Shown: positions 1 through 10,243, counted from the first letter of the stretch. The stretch: DNA of 64,000 nucleotides from Thereva unica (GCA_949987705.1 OX465281.1:136634876-136698875); one strand, 5' to 3'. The notes: generated by a model not told the origin, from the letters alone. A program made the numbers and translations.

Positions 1-435
1 GACATGACCGATGAATTGGAATGCTTTGGCAAAGGTAGTTACATAAGACGGTTTGTAAGCGGAGGCCCTAAAAATTATGCGTATGAATACTTCAGCACAA
101 AAGAAAACCAATTTGAGACAACAAATAAAGTAAAGGGTATACGTTTGGATCATAAGACTTCAAAACTTGTGAATTTTGACTCAATGGAAAATATGGTATT
201 AAACTCTGAAGAAAATGGTCATATCCCAATAATTTCACAAAATATACGACGCACAGCAAATCATGAGGTAATATCAACCCCAGAAGTAAAAATATACAGA
301 GCCAAGGCCGAAAAACGCAAATTTTTACCCGATTATAGCTCTATACCTTATGGATTTAAAAGACAATGTCTAACACTTCCTAGTATAAAAAAATTAACAT
401 ATTTAAATGTAGATAGTGGCGAGCGTAATAAATGA
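1..435 (+). CDS. Polinton/adintovirus-type family-B DNA polymerase, C-terminal fragment
   Basis: The frame is open from the first base of the window, so the gene starts upstream, and it ends at TGA 433-435. The segment GSYIRRFVSGGPKNYAY, just after DMTDEL, is a hallmark of the C-terminal part of protein-primed family-B polymerases carried by Maverick/Polinton elements and adintoviruses. It normally follows the catalytic YxDTDS motif, which would lie outside the window. The enzyme copies the element's own linear DNA. This copy belongs to a different polymerase lineage from the two minus-strand copies at 4033-4668 and 5935-8119, so at least two Polinton elements contributed. About 144 residues are present and no frame break is seen. 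Confidence 0.72.
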   Translation, partial: DMTDELECFGKGSYIRRFVSGGPKNYAYEYFSTKENQFETTNKVKGIRLDHKTSKLVNFDSMENMVLNSEENGHIPIISQNIRRTANHEVISTPEVKIYRAKAEKRKFLPDYSSIPYGFKRQCLTLPSIKKLTYLNVDSGERNK

Positions 436-1277
436 GTATTTAGTATTGAAAGTTTCGTTGTTTTAATTTAAAGGTTCCGTTGTAGTAATAATCACTATAT
501 TTTTCTTTCCAACAATAAATTAAAATAGTGAACGGATGAGATTTAGATCTTGAAATGGTAAATGTGAGCGCCTCAACTCTCATTTCAGCTCTGTTGACAG
601 AGTGGGGATATTAATCAAAGTAAAAAAATAATGTCCTCATATGGAAGAAGAAAGGGCATTAATCAGATCTGTTAACTGCTTAAACTAGTCTGTAAGTTGA
701 TTTAGTAGTCTTTGGTACTAATATGGTGTCATTTGGTAGTATTTGGTAGAGGTGGATAACTATCGAAAATACTATCGAGCACTATCGATGGTACGCCCCT
801 CGGCGGCATATTTATACGACTCGAATTTAATCTCGCAATACTAGAAATGACTGCTTGAAATTTTTGCAGGAAGGCACAAAGTGCCAAATATCTTAAGCTA
901 AAAAATACTCCTACTCGTTATCACTATATTGTGTTTTCCTCCCAAACAAACAAAAAAAAACATGAAATAGATTTCTTGCGAACATGCTATAACAGAATAA
1001 ACTAGTTCTTCTCACGACTGTAAGATTTAATTTAATTCAAACTTGCTGAAAATGGAGGATAAAGAAATAAGGATGTTATTTCATCATTTTATAAAGAAAA
1101 AATATCCTCTGTTGCGTGTAAGAATATAAATAATCTGAGGGTTATAATAATAATAATAATTTGTATAGATTGATTGGACTATAAATCGTGTATTAACTTT
1201 GATGACTATACATTGAATCGAGTAGTAAATTATATCTGAAACGTCCTGTTAATTAATTAACACAATCTCTTCACTTT
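436..1277. other. AT-rich stretch without a recognised gene
   Basis: No convincing reading frame is seen on either strand. The stretch holds repeated TATCGA-type words around 765-790, an (AAT)n run near 1147-1161 and otherwise AT-rich sequence. It separates the polymerase fragment from the zinc-finger genes. Confidence 0.5.
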
Positions 1278-1541
1278 CCCATCATTCATCTAGTCTGCAT
1301 AGATGTTTTTCGGTAACTCCAGATGAACACCAAATAACACCAAAGCAACACCAATAACATCAAAGCAACACCAAAGCAACACCAATAACACCAAAACCAG
1401 TACTATTAACACCAAATCCCTCCTCTTCCTACTTCTCCTACTCCTCTCATAAAAGAAATATCCATAGTATGGAAAAATCTATGGGGGATAATAATGAAAC
1501 AGGCACATTAAAGACTGTTTTGAAGGCTGAATCTTCAAATC
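1278..1541 (+). repeat. Upstream partial duplicate of the first zinc-finger gene
   Basis: Positions 1278-1440 (a promoter-side stretch full of AACACCAAA-type words) recur at about 1550-1670. Positions 1448-1541 closely match 1842-1935, which is coding sequence of the zinc-finger gene (codons 20-51). The duplicate therefore carries upstream sequence fused directly to an internal coding piece, without TATA box, start codon or first zinc finger. It is best read as a collapsed second copy of the gene left by tandem duplication and internal deletion. Confidence 0.7.
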
Positions 1542-1724
1542 TCATTTTCCTATCATTCATCTAGCCTGCATAGCTGTTTTTCAGTAACACCAGATGAACA
1601 CCAAATAACGCCAAAGCAACACCAATAACACCAAAACCAGTACTATTAACACCAAATCCCTCCTCTTCCTACTCCTGTCCTACTCACCTCTTCCTCCTTT
1701 CCCTCCTTCTAATCTCCCTCTCTC

Positions 1725-1732
1725 TATATAAG
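1725..1732 (+). promoter_or_regulatory. TATA box of the first zinc-finger gene
   Basis: TATATAAG lies 52 bp before the ATG at 1784. A start site about 30 bp downstream would give a very short leader. The element is clean and sits right after a pyrimidine-rich stretch (1670-1724). Confidence 0.6.
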
Positions 1733-1783
1733 TCAGGGTACTAACTGATTTTGTGTTAAAAGCATATACACAGTCACACACAC

Positions 1784-2557
1784 ATGATGGATTGTCCTAT
1801 CTGCGGTAAATTTTTTACTCGTCGGGATAACTTTTTACGTCATAAAAGAAATATCCATAGTATGGAAAAATCTATGGCGGACAATAATGAAACAAGTACA
1901 TTAAAGACTGTTTTGAAGGCTGAATCTTCAAATTATGATAATGAACGATTAAAGGCTGTGAGCGAAGTTTTACAAACCAAACTTATGGCTTTAAGAGGAT
2001 TCTCTGAGGAAGAAGAAGACAAATCAACTTCTATTGAGACGCTTAAAGACGCTGCATACTGTCCTTTCGAGAAGAAACAGGTCGACTATGAAATTTCTCC
2101 CAGTTTGCGAAAATATAAAGAAGATAACAAAGCCTCGGTCGACCGTAACACTAATGGACATATGTGTATAGAGTGTAATAAATCGTTTAGTCGTAGAGAT
2201 AGTCTTCAGCGTCATAAGAAGCGGCTGGCGCATGCGTTCAAAAGTAAGAGTTGTAACAAAATTACACCGAATGGAAAGACCCGTTTAGCACCCTCTAATG
2301 AGGATGATGAGCGCGAACCTATGAATAAATTGTCGAAGTTGAGTGAAAATAATACATATTTAAACACCCAAGCACCATTGAATAACTTTTTAAAGTCTGA
2401 AAGTGAAGACCAAAGCTATGACGATGATGATGACACTCTAGAAACTACAGACCCTAATATATTGGTGGATAAATTAAGATTGGATTATAACAAAACGTCT
2501 GGAAGAAGAGCTTTAGAAATTATAAAACGATTAAAGATTCTCAATGTAATTAGCTAA
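1784..2557 (+). CDS. Two-finger C2H2 zinc-finger protein, probably Polinton/virus-associated
   Basis: A 257-residue intact frame. Finger 1 uses C4, C7, H20 and H25; finger 2 uses C128, C131, H144 and H150, both with the CX2CX12H spacing of DNA-binding C2H2 fingers. Between them is a charged linker with an EEEED patch (about 75-79). After finger 2 come a basic stretch and an acidic run of five Asp near residue 217, then a short C-terminal segment rich in Leu, Ile, Arg and Lys that could mediate protein contact. The start is the first ATG after the TATA box. A nuclear, sequence-specific binding role is inferred from the fingers; no family is recognised. It has no visible intron and is followed by its own poly(A) signal. 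Its neighbours are decayed Polinton genes, yet this frame is undamaged. Confidence 0.75.
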   Translation: MMDCPICGKFFTRRDNFLRHKRNIHSMEKSMADNNETSTLKTVLKAESSNYDNERLKAVSEVLQTKLMALRGFSEEEEDKSTSIETLKDAAYCPFEKKQVDYEISPSLRKYKEDNKASVDRNTNGHMCIECNKSFSRRDSLQRHKKRLAHAFKSKSCNKITPNGKTRLAPSNEDDEREPMNKLSKLSENNTYLNTQAPLNNFLKSESEDQSYDDDDDTLETTDPNILVDKLRLDYNKTSGRRALEIIKRLKILNVIS

Positions 2558-2576
2558 ACAAAAAAAATATTTGAAA

Positions 2577-2582
2577 ATAAAA
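2577..2582 (+). terminator. Poly(A) signal of the first zinc-finger gene
   Basis: AATAAA begins 20 bp after the stop codon, giving a compact virus-like gene unit. Confidence 0.5.
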
Positions 2583-2992
2583 ACTAAATTCAAAAATTAT
2601 TTATATTTTTTTATTTTCGCTTTGCTTATTCTTATTCCATACAAGAGTTTTTAAATTCAAAGTTATTTTTAAAAATAGAATGTTCCTTATCTGAAATTGA
2701 AGCGAATTCTTTAACACGGGGTTTGTTGCAAACTTCAATTTATTTTCATAAGCACTTCACATTTAAAACAATTTTTAACAACATAAATAAAAAACTGCAA
2801 ACCTCTTCCAAAAGTAGTTATGATTCGTTTTAGATGTTGGCGACTTTTATTATGTTTACATGCATGAATGCAACAAGACATTTAGCCACCGAAACAGTCT
2901 CTTGTGACATAAAAATGTAAAACACATACAAATAAAGTGCATGTGAAGATGAAAAACTTACACTTGTGGTGGTGGTGGTGGTAGATTTTGAT
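2583..2992. other. Intergenic stretch between the zinc-finger genes
   Basis: AT-rich with no supported gene. A (GGT)n run at about 2966-2983 lies just before the TATA box of the next gene. Confidence 0.5.
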
Positions 2993-3000
2993 TATAAAAG
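2993..3000 (+). promoter_or_regulatory. TATA box of the second zinc-finger gene
   Basis: TATAAAAG lies 78 bp before the ATG at 3078. The presence of separate TATA boxes before both neighbouring zinc-finger genes suggests independent transcription. Confidence 0.6.
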
Positions 3001-3077
3001 GGGCGGTTAAAACACACATATCTCATTTAAAACGGTAGTGTGAAACGGTTAACAACAACAGCTGCAGCAATAGCAAT

Positions 3078-3917
3078 ATGAAGAGCTTCATTTGTGTAAA
3101 TTGTGAAAAGTCTTTTACAAGGGCTGATGTTTTAAAAAGACATCAAAAATATAACTGCAAGAAAACACCGAATGCAGGGAAAATACCAGAGCCCTCTTCA
3201 ACAGCACCAGCTCCACAGGAAGAACAGTCGCTCTCATCATCAACCCCTAAGAAAACAGCTGAACAACAAACCTTGGTACCAAACTCTGAGAATACAAAAA
3301 CACAACAACAACAACAACAATCCTTGTCATCAGACTCCGAGAAAACAGCGGAGCAAACTACTATGAATGCACCAGTTCCTAAGAAAATGATAGAGCGGTT
3401 TACCTTTAAGATACAATTCAATCCTACATGGGATGAAATGCTGTTGGAAATACATAATAAAATATCCTTTGGGTTAAAAGCACAAAAATATTTATTGGAA
3501 GAGCTATACTTTGATAGGTTTGAGGAGGCCTGTAAAAAACTAATGAAAGAAAAAAGGAAGGATGAAAATGTTAAAATTATTGCGCGGTTTAAATACATCA
3601 ACCAATTAAATGAACGGCTGTTTAAAACAGTAGAATTTAATACACATTTGAACGGAGAAAACCTCAGGCAGGAGTATCTTAACAAGGTTACGATGCCTAT
3701 AGTGGAGAAAATATCCGAAATGGAGGCAGACAAAACAGCTATAATAATGCATATGTGTTTTATTAAGTTCTTTTTCGAAAATCTACAGCCTCTGGAATCG
3801 CAAGCATATATTGAGTATGTACAGATAAATAACCGGGAGTATAAGATGGATGAGGACTGCAAGTTAACATTTATTGATGAGAAAGAAGAAGAAAAACCTG
3901 GCTATAGACATATGTAA
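3078..3917 (+). CDS. Single zinc-finger protein with a novel C-terminal domain
   Basis: A 279-residue intact frame. The N-terminus holds one finger of C2HC type (C6, C9, H22, C27; CX2CX12HX4C). Residues about 32-110 are low complexity, rich in Ser, Thr, Pro and Gln, with a run of six Gln around residue 78 (CAA repeats). The rest, about 170 residues, is a well-ordered helical-looking domain rich in Lys, Glu and Phe that I do not recognise. The arrangement, a DNA-binding tip, a flexible tether and a folded body, resembles the neighbouring two-finger gene only in its finger. A nuclear or virion DNA-contact role is inference. It has its own TATA box and poly(A) signal, no introns, and lies between Polinton fragments. 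Confidence 0.72.
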   Translation: MKSFICVNCEKSFTRADVLKRHQKYNCKKTPNAGKIPEPSSTAPAPQEEQSLSSSTPKKTAEQQTLVPNSENTKTQQQQQQSLSSDSEKTAEQTTMNAPVPKKMIERFTFKIQFNPTWDEMLLEIHNKISFGLKAQKYLLEELYFDRFEEACKKLMKEKRKDENVKIIARFKYINQLNERLFKTVEFNTHLNGENLRQEYLNKVTMPIVEKISEMEADKTAIIMHMCFIKFFFENLQPLESQAYIEYVQINNREYKMDEDCKLTFIDEKEEEKPGYRHM

Positions 3918-3942
3918 ACAAGCTATAATGTGTGATGATGAC

Positions 3943-3948
3943 AATAAA
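3943..3948 (+). terminator. Poly(A) signal of the second zinc-finger gene
   Basis: AATAAA begins 26 bp after the stop codon and a further ATAAAAT follows directly. Confidence 0.5.
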
Positions 3949-4032
3949 TAAAATTGTTTCTTGCGTTACTAAAATAATTCTTTTATTTCTTTATTAACAA
4001 TATACTTATATTTATACAAGCTTAACCTAATT

Positions 4033-4668
4033 TTAATCTATGACCATTAAACTGTAATGACCCCACGTTAATGTCTCATATGAATTTGGTATTAAGTATC
4101 TTTTATCATCGTGAGGACTTAGCACGATTTTTGCTTGGGTAATGGAATTTACTTCATGTCTCCGACTTTGAATTAAATTTTGATGAACTAATTTCTCTAT
4201 ATTCTTATCTAAACATTCTATATAATCATCAAAAGTTATTCTATTTTTAACAACGTTTCTTTTAACGCCTTTGGACTTTTTCGTGCTATCTTTACCATCG
4301 ACCCGGACCGCATACATCTTTGATCTTAGACCAACAAACTCAGTCATTATGTGACCATTATTCTCATCTTTCATCAGGCCCAACACTTTTTATTAACTAG
4401 AGGGATGCCCCAGATGTTATTGGGAGGATAGTCACTTGTATCGAAATGAGAATGACAGTCGCGTTTAATTATATCATATAAGTCTGGGCACCTAACTTCA
4501 TAACTTTTTATTAACTAGAGGGATGCCCCAGATGTTATTGGGAGGATAGTCACTTGTATCGAAATGAGAATGACAGTCGCGTTTAATTATATCATATAAG
4601 TCTGGGCACCTAACTTCATAAATTAGGGAATCTGTATCAGTGTAGCAAACTGTACAGTTATCGATGTC
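4033..4668 (-). pseudogene. Polinton DNA polymerase B, C-terminal fragment
   Basis: On the minus strand the fragment starts near 4668 with the catalytic motif YTDTDS, the metal-binding motif C of family-B polymerases, and runs to a stop at 4033. The downstream block [10 protein letters not shown] then TEFVGLRSKMY is characteristic of insect Polinton polymerases and is paralogous to the copy at 5935-6450. A 118-bp internal tandem duplication (4386-4621) shifts the frame. The fragment abuts a plus-strand integrase piece at 4669, so the two were brought together by rearrangement or deletion. Confidence 0.8.
4386..4621. repeat. Tandem 118-bp duplication inside the polymerase fragment
   Basis: The sequence starting CTTTTTATTAACTAGAGGG at 4386 recurs at 4504 with almost no change. 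The period of 118 is not a multiple of three, so the duplication breaks the polymerase frame. The near identity of the copies suggests the event is recent relative to decay of the gene. Confidence 0.85.
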
Positions 4669-5052
4669 AACAAATCAAATGAGAAGCAATTACTTTCCAC
4701 GGCATATAACCACATAAAAGTTAGTCATCCATCTAAATACAAAATTGGAGATTTTGTTCGAATAAGCAAATATAAATATGTTTTTAAAAAGGGTTATACC
4801 CCAAATTGGACTGCTGAAATATTTAAAATTCGAAAAATTCATTTTACAAACCCCGTAACATATCTTCTAGAAGACCATCAGGGGCACCCCATCAAAGGAG
4901 GATTCTATGAGTCAGAATTGCAAAAGACAAAAAATCCCCACGTTTACTTAGTTGAAAAAATATTGAAAAGAAGTGGAGATAAGGTTTATGTCAAATGGTT
5001 AGGATTTTCATCAAAAGATAATTCATGGATTGATATAAAAGATGTATTGTAA
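4669..5052 (+). pseudogene. Polinton integrase C-terminal region with chromodomain
   Basis: An open stretch of 127 codons without a start methionine, ending at TAA 5050-5052. It contains the SH3-like part of retroviral-type integrases (HPSKYKIGDFVRISKYK; then FKKGYTPNW) and ends in a chromodomain (VYLVEKILKR, VYVKWLGF, NSWI). Chromodomain integrases of this form occur in Polintons and adintoviruses, where they insert the linear genome; the chromodomain may direct the enzyme to marked chromatin. The catalytic core with the DDE residues is absent. An AATAAAA signal lies at about 5066. Fragment only. Confidence 0.8.
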
Positions 5053-5934
5053 TACAAAATATACAATAAAATAAGTTCATAATATAATAAAAGTTTTTGC
5101 GTTTTTCTTATTTAATATTGGATTTAAAATCTCAGCAATTTCTTTTAATTCGTTGGTTGAAGCGAAATCGATCAACAGCATGCTTTTCCCATGGCCCCTT
5201 TCTAGCGGTATGGTAAGCAAACCTCCAAACATACATGATGTGTTCTTCAGGTGTTAGTATAAATCGCACTTTCTTGAGCATTGTCCACAGTCACCTTTGG
5301 TTAATCTCTGGTAAAATTTAAAAAGTTTTTCTAATTCTGCTTTTCGCCAATGAACAAAACAACATTCACAAGTATAACTGAATGAATATTCTGCTATGGT
5401 TTTATAATATTAATTTGATGCATTCCCCCTGAATTACTAAGTGTAAATTCATGAAATGTAGGTGCAAAACTATAAAATTTTGAATTCTGCTATACAGTAA
5501 CTTTTTAAATGTTATATTATTTAAAAGACATAAACCTAATTCATATCTGCATTTATCCTCAGTTCAACGACATTCTTTAAAATGTGCAATTCGCAACCTA
5601 CCTCAACATATTTCATATCTTCACCCATTCTCAGTTCAACGACATTCTCCAAAAGATTTCTCCATTACAATTTCAAGTTCACGTTATACCAATTTTCTTA
5701 TCAGTTTCTTGTTGATGACAAGGCAAAATTATTCTCTGTTTTTATCAAACCCTCAGGACTTGAACAGAAATTATGTAAGAAGTGTAGTACAGTATGCAGT
5801 TTGTGAAATTTGATAATTTTTTTAATTCAAGAAATTACATAAAATTGAATTATGAGGTATTTTCTTTAATAAAACGCTTTGACTAGATAATTGAAAAGTA
5901 TATTTTCTCTATTATATATGAATATAATTAACAG
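5053..5934. other. Decayed sequence, possibly further minus-strand Polinton gene remains
   Basis: No intact gene. On the minus strand, 5100-5470 can be read as protein-like stretches in alternating frames (for example a peptide containing LTPEEHIMYVWRFAYHTARK), which suggests an old coding fragment with frameshifts, but I cannot assign a family. Positions 5560-5650 contain a short repeated phrase (CTCAGTTCAACGACATTC twice). Confidence 0.35.
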
Positions 5935-8119
5935 CTATTCATGTATTATATTATAATGCCCCCATGGTAGGGTATCTGTGGAATTTTTTATAATATATCG
6001 CTTATCATAAGCAGATAAGGCAATTTTGTTTTGTCTTATACTGTACACTTTATGTCTTTTCGATTGTATAGTATTTTGAATTCTGCTTATTTGATCAAAA
6101 TTTCTTAAACATTCTAAATAATCTTCAAACTGAATTGTTTTTTCAATTACGTTACTTTTTACACCTTTTGCTTTCTTAATTAAATCCTTTCCCTCAACTC
6201 TAATACTATACATTTTTGATCTTAAGCCTACAAATTCTGTAAATATCTTTCCATTCAATTCATCCTTCATAAGACCGATTTCTTTTTTATTCAGTAATGG
6301 TATATTAAACATATTATTATATAAGTAATCGGAAGTATCAAATTTATGAATATTATCTCTAATTATATTATAAATATTATTACACTTTAATTCATATATT
6401 AGGGAATCTGTATCAGTATATAAAACTTTAACATTTGAATAATGTAACCTTTTACACATAAAATTATAATGGAAGTCATATAAAAGAGTTTTTGATATAT
6501 CTAAAATGCACATACCTATATAAATCGGTTTATTTAAAAAAATTTCAGTTTTAGTCAATTCAATCGCAACTAAATTATTATCGAAAATTGTATGACTATG
6601 GAAATTAGGAGCAGCTATTAAAACTTTAGCTCCATATCGCCCCAACCATTTCGACACTAATTTTACATTGCAATGTTTGCGTACGTTTTCCATTGCCTTA
6701 CTGAATACAGCGTTATTTTTTATTTTATATTGATGTTTTTCGAATTCATTCTTAACATTTTTTCGTAATTCCGTATTTAAATCAATGAACGGTTTTAGCC
6801 AGGGAGATTGATTAAATTTCAAAGCCCTGTGAATTTTTTAACTTGAGCCCCGCAGAAAGACATTGCTTAAGATTCCTGTAATGTATTATATATTTTTTTC
6901 TATCAAAAAGGGTTGTTAGAAGTTTCTTTTGCTTTGCATTAGGAGGTAGTTCTTGATTTGGACAAAAAGGTAAATCTTTATGAATATCATGTAAGTATGT
7001 AGGATATTCTATATCAACTTCTAATATGTACCCGATTGGCGAATCATCTGGAATTTCATGTATGTTAATACTATTCACATTAACCCATTGAAACCCATCA
7101 GTTGGTAAAAATTGAGACATCGCCCATCCATACAAATTATTAATATCAAAATACATAAGATATTTTATTTCATCATTTTGATCATAGTTTTTCATATATT
7201 TATTGTTAGCCTTCGCATATCTATTAGAACATTGACTTACCCCACCACGTATACCACGTTCTATAAACATTAAAATATCGATATCTGTTATTAATTCTAG
7301 TTTCACTTTTGTATATTTCAACATTGAATCCCATGCGAACCCTGGTAAGGTATAATAGTGAGCTGGATCTAACTTATAAATTTCCAAACATTTCTTTCTA
7401 AAATTTTCGAATATATCTGCTAACAATAAAATATCTGTTTTCAGATACAGATCAGAGTACTCTCCTAAAGTTTGAATATTAAAGGTTTCCCAAATTAGTT
7501 TTGCATGGGTATAATCCTTTTCTGAAATATTCGTGTCATTTAACTTGTTGTAAAAACCTGTCTTTGGGGGTAAGGAAGTTTCTTCCAACTTTTCCCAGCT
7601 TTCAACATAATCGTATGGAAATACCCCTTGCGGGTTAACAACTGAAATTCGGATGAAGTTAAATGACTCCATTCACTTTTTGTCAGCAACATTTTCTCAG
7701 AGGGTAAAATTGATGCTAATTCCTCTAAAGAGCTTGCCATAAACTTTCATCCTGTAAAATGGCAATGATCTTTCACACGTTTATCAGTTTTACGAAATGG
7801 ATGTTCACAAATATGACAATGAGTGACTTTACTTATTCTACTTTTTTCAATACTTGTCAATTTTATTGGCACAATATTTTTATATATCTTCTAGATTTTG
7901 TGCAATTACTTTCAATTCATTCACAAACCAAAGTTGACAATCTAAACCTCTAAAACTACGAAAATAATTTAGATTATTATCATATGAACATTTGAAATTA
8001 TATCCTACACTATGCGCTATATGTTCTTGAAATTCGGTTGTATTTTGATGTTTTGAACTATCTTCTTCAATAGGCTTCAATAGACATTCAATATCTGCAT
8101 ATATAATAAAAGGTTCCAT
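5935..8119 (-). pseudogene. Polinton family-B DNA polymerase, nearly full-length but broken
   Basis: Read from 8119 down. An exonuclease start (FIIYADIECLL, with the D-x-E pair) is followed near 7760-7850 by a cysteine/histidine block (CHICEHPF then DHCHFTG) of the HNH-like insertion seen in insect Polinton polymerases. After an apparent internal deletion, the polymerase domain continues with motif A (MYFDINNLYGWAMS), a motif B-like AMENVRKH and motif C (YTDTDS near 6418), ending at 5935. Frames change near 7880, 7740-7670 and 6820, and a stop interrupts after the HNH-like block, so the gene is dead. The enzyme would have been the element's own protein-primed replicase. It is orientated opposite to the zinc-finger genes. 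Confidence 0.85.
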
Positions 8120-9018
8120 ATTTTTTATTTAAACTAAAGACATTAATTGATATCTCGTTTAGTTTCTCAAAACGATTAATTTGTGAAATTGTCATTGGAA
8201 ATGAAATACCTAACCCAGCTTGCAGCCCTGATTTTATACCTGGCGCTCACCTTCTCATATTTGATAATCATTTTATTCGCACGTAGTATGCTCGATATAC
8301 GCAACTAATGGGGATGAAAATGATTGTTATAGGCTATCGAAACTGATTAATAAATATAACCATTTTAATTAATATTTTTGGGGGGTGTTTAAGTACCATT
8401 ATTCGCAAAATCGTACATTCGAATCGTCGCCCGATACCAGGCGTGCATAAACTCCAGCAATGAAATTTATCATACAAAAAAAAGAGCAAACCAACGCTCA
8501 GCTCCACAGCCCCGGTCAAGCATTTTCTCGAGGTTCACCGTGCGGGAATTTAGCAGACAGGCAAAGAAACTCTTATCAGTCATATCCAACGGTGCTAAAC
8601 GTAATGTTTTCAAGCATTGTTGTTATTCTTCTTCGCTCAGCTCTTATACGTAAAAAATTTACTGATAAGCTCCTCATACGAAAACTAATTCCTACTATTT
8701 ACTACAGCAACAACAACAACAACAATATCAAACAAAAATCCAAACCCGCACTCGTGTCTGAGGCCTGTCGAAAATTTTCCCGAGACCCATTGCATAAGAA
8801 TATACCGAACAAACTCTTATCAATCATATTCATCTACACTCATTCGGCCAGCGGGCACTCGACCAGGCACTCCGCTTACCATACTATTTCTATTCACACA
8901 CACACAGCATGACTGAAAGAAAATTAAAAATATATTCGCGATATAGATCGCTTGTTCACTTCATTTTTACCTCGCGCTACTGTATATATAAACAATTAGA
9001 AGAAGCAGCATAAGCTAT
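8120..9018. other. Stretch without a supported gene
   Basis: A 150-codon frame at 8460-8912 has no recognisable domain, biased composition and a (CAA)n tract near 8707-8722, so I do not call it a gene. Otherwise this is AT-rich filler between the Polinton remains and the repeat cluster. Confidence 0.45.
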
Positions 9019-9098
9019 GGACTTGGTCTAGTTGGCTAAAGCTTCAATTAATTTCATGAACCATTGTAGGACTCGGGTTCAAATCCCTCGCGGGTCCA
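9019..9098 (+). other. tRNA-like sequence (pseudo-tRNA or SINE head)
   Basis: The ends GGACTTG (9019-9025) and CGGGTCC (9091-9097) form a seven-pair acceptor-like stem. An A-box-like TGGTCTAGTTGG and a perfect B-box-like GGGTTCAAATCCC are present, the internal polymerase III promoter parts of tRNA genes. The middle does not fold into a standard anticodon arm, so a functional tRNA is unlikely. It is better read as a decayed tRNA or the head of a tRNA-derived SINE. Confidence 0.4.
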
Positions 9099-9268
9099 GC
9101 ACTTTTTTAAATAAACATTTTCAACTTCAGGAATAAAAAAAATAAAAACATATAAAAACGATCACGTCATCTCATCATCATCATCAAGTTTCATCAAGAC
9201 ACAAATCGCTCGGAGTACTACTGTCGGGTGACATCAAACTTTGATATGAGACTACTGTCGATGGTGAC

Positions 9269-9633
9269 GTCACAAACTGTCTGGCCATCTCTGGGCCAAA
9301 TCGTCCCGCCATTAAATTTCCAGCAATAGAGAGATGTCTGACTAATCGACTAGACAGGCTTGGTACTGGAATCGGCTTTGGGTTTCGATCGGAATCGGGT
9401 ATCGAAATTGATATCGGAATCGGCTTCGGGTACCGGAATCGGCTTCGGGTATAGGACAGGCTAAATATCTATACCATAGCGAGACAGAGAGAGAGAGAGA
9501 GACAGAGATAGAAAAGACAGAGACAGCGATGTCTGGGCAGCCGACCAAACCATCCCCTACCCCGACAAACCAACCAAGTCTTTATTGTCTGGGCCGTGAC
9601 TTCCCGTCGGGCCAAATCGTCCTAATACCTACT
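9269..9633. repeat. 365-bp direct repeat, copy 1
   Basis: Matches 10244-10608 at an offset of 975 bp with only small differences, mainly in a (GA)n tract near 9480-9510 and a 4-bp indel. Internally it iterates GGAATCGG-type words (9367-9440). No coding function is seen. Confidence 0.85.
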
Positions 9634-9944
9634 TTTATTGTCGCGAAATTGATAAGCAGTATGTAGATGAGTCGGCAAAAGCTTTTCCTAGCGAAGTAAG
9701 ATACTGTCGTGCGGAGAAAAATACCTGAAATGTTTCGATTGAGCCCGCTACGTAACTAATTTCAAACCGCCAATTTCGCACTCAGTGAAACCTAAATATC
9801 AGCCGATACTAACTTAGATCATTACCAGGTGTCAGGGTACATTTCCGCACAATCTCTCTCCGCATAGGGTATTGCCATCTGTGTTAGCGATGACGTGGCT
9901 TATTATAAAATTATAAAAGCACGTCTTCATATTATAACTATCTT
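9634..9944. other. Spacer between direct repeats, no gene seen
   Basis: Unique-looking sequence with no supported frame. It precedes a LINE fragment. Confidence 0.4.
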
Positions 9945-10113
9945 TGGACTAAAATCATTTTCCGAAGCCACGTCATATTCTTCTGCTTCCTATACTGAAG
10001 TCCTAACATAAGTAACGAAGCCTTAACTTCATCATTTGATGCTATTTCCGTACAAATTTCGGGATTTTTGTCATCCAATCCTGAGTGAGAAATCAACGTT
10101 GCAGGAGATGCTG
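9945..10113 (+). pseudogene. LINE endonuclease fragment related to the copy at 50.6 kb
   Basis: The nucleotide sequence aligns by eye with 50585-50755, sharing words such as TCATATTCTTCTG and GAAGTCCTAA followed by the GAGTG...GAAATCA stretch that leads into the endonuclease block. It is a small diverged piece of the same LINE family, enclosed between the two 365-bp direct repeats. Confidence 0.6.
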
Positions 10114-10243
10114 CTAATCTAGGAACATATCCAGTGGCGTAGCGTGGGTGGTGCCGAGGGGGCCATTGCCCCGGCGGCGTAGATGTTGGGGGCGGCGGCC
10201 AAACTGGACAGAGCTAGAGATGCTGCTGTTAACATCAGGCGAT

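Noticed and set aside
3143..3862. A 239-codon frame on the minus strand
   Set aside because: Exact shadow of the second zinc-finger gene; composition is full of Cys and Ser from the reverse of CAA and GAA runs.
8460..8912. A 150-codon plus-strand frame
   Set aside because: No domain, repeat-derived Asn run and His/Thr tail from a (CA)n tract; no flanking gene signals.
9019..9098. Functional tRNA gene
   Set aside because: Acceptor-like stem and B box are good, but no standard anticodon arm can be formed; kept only as a tRNA-like sequence.
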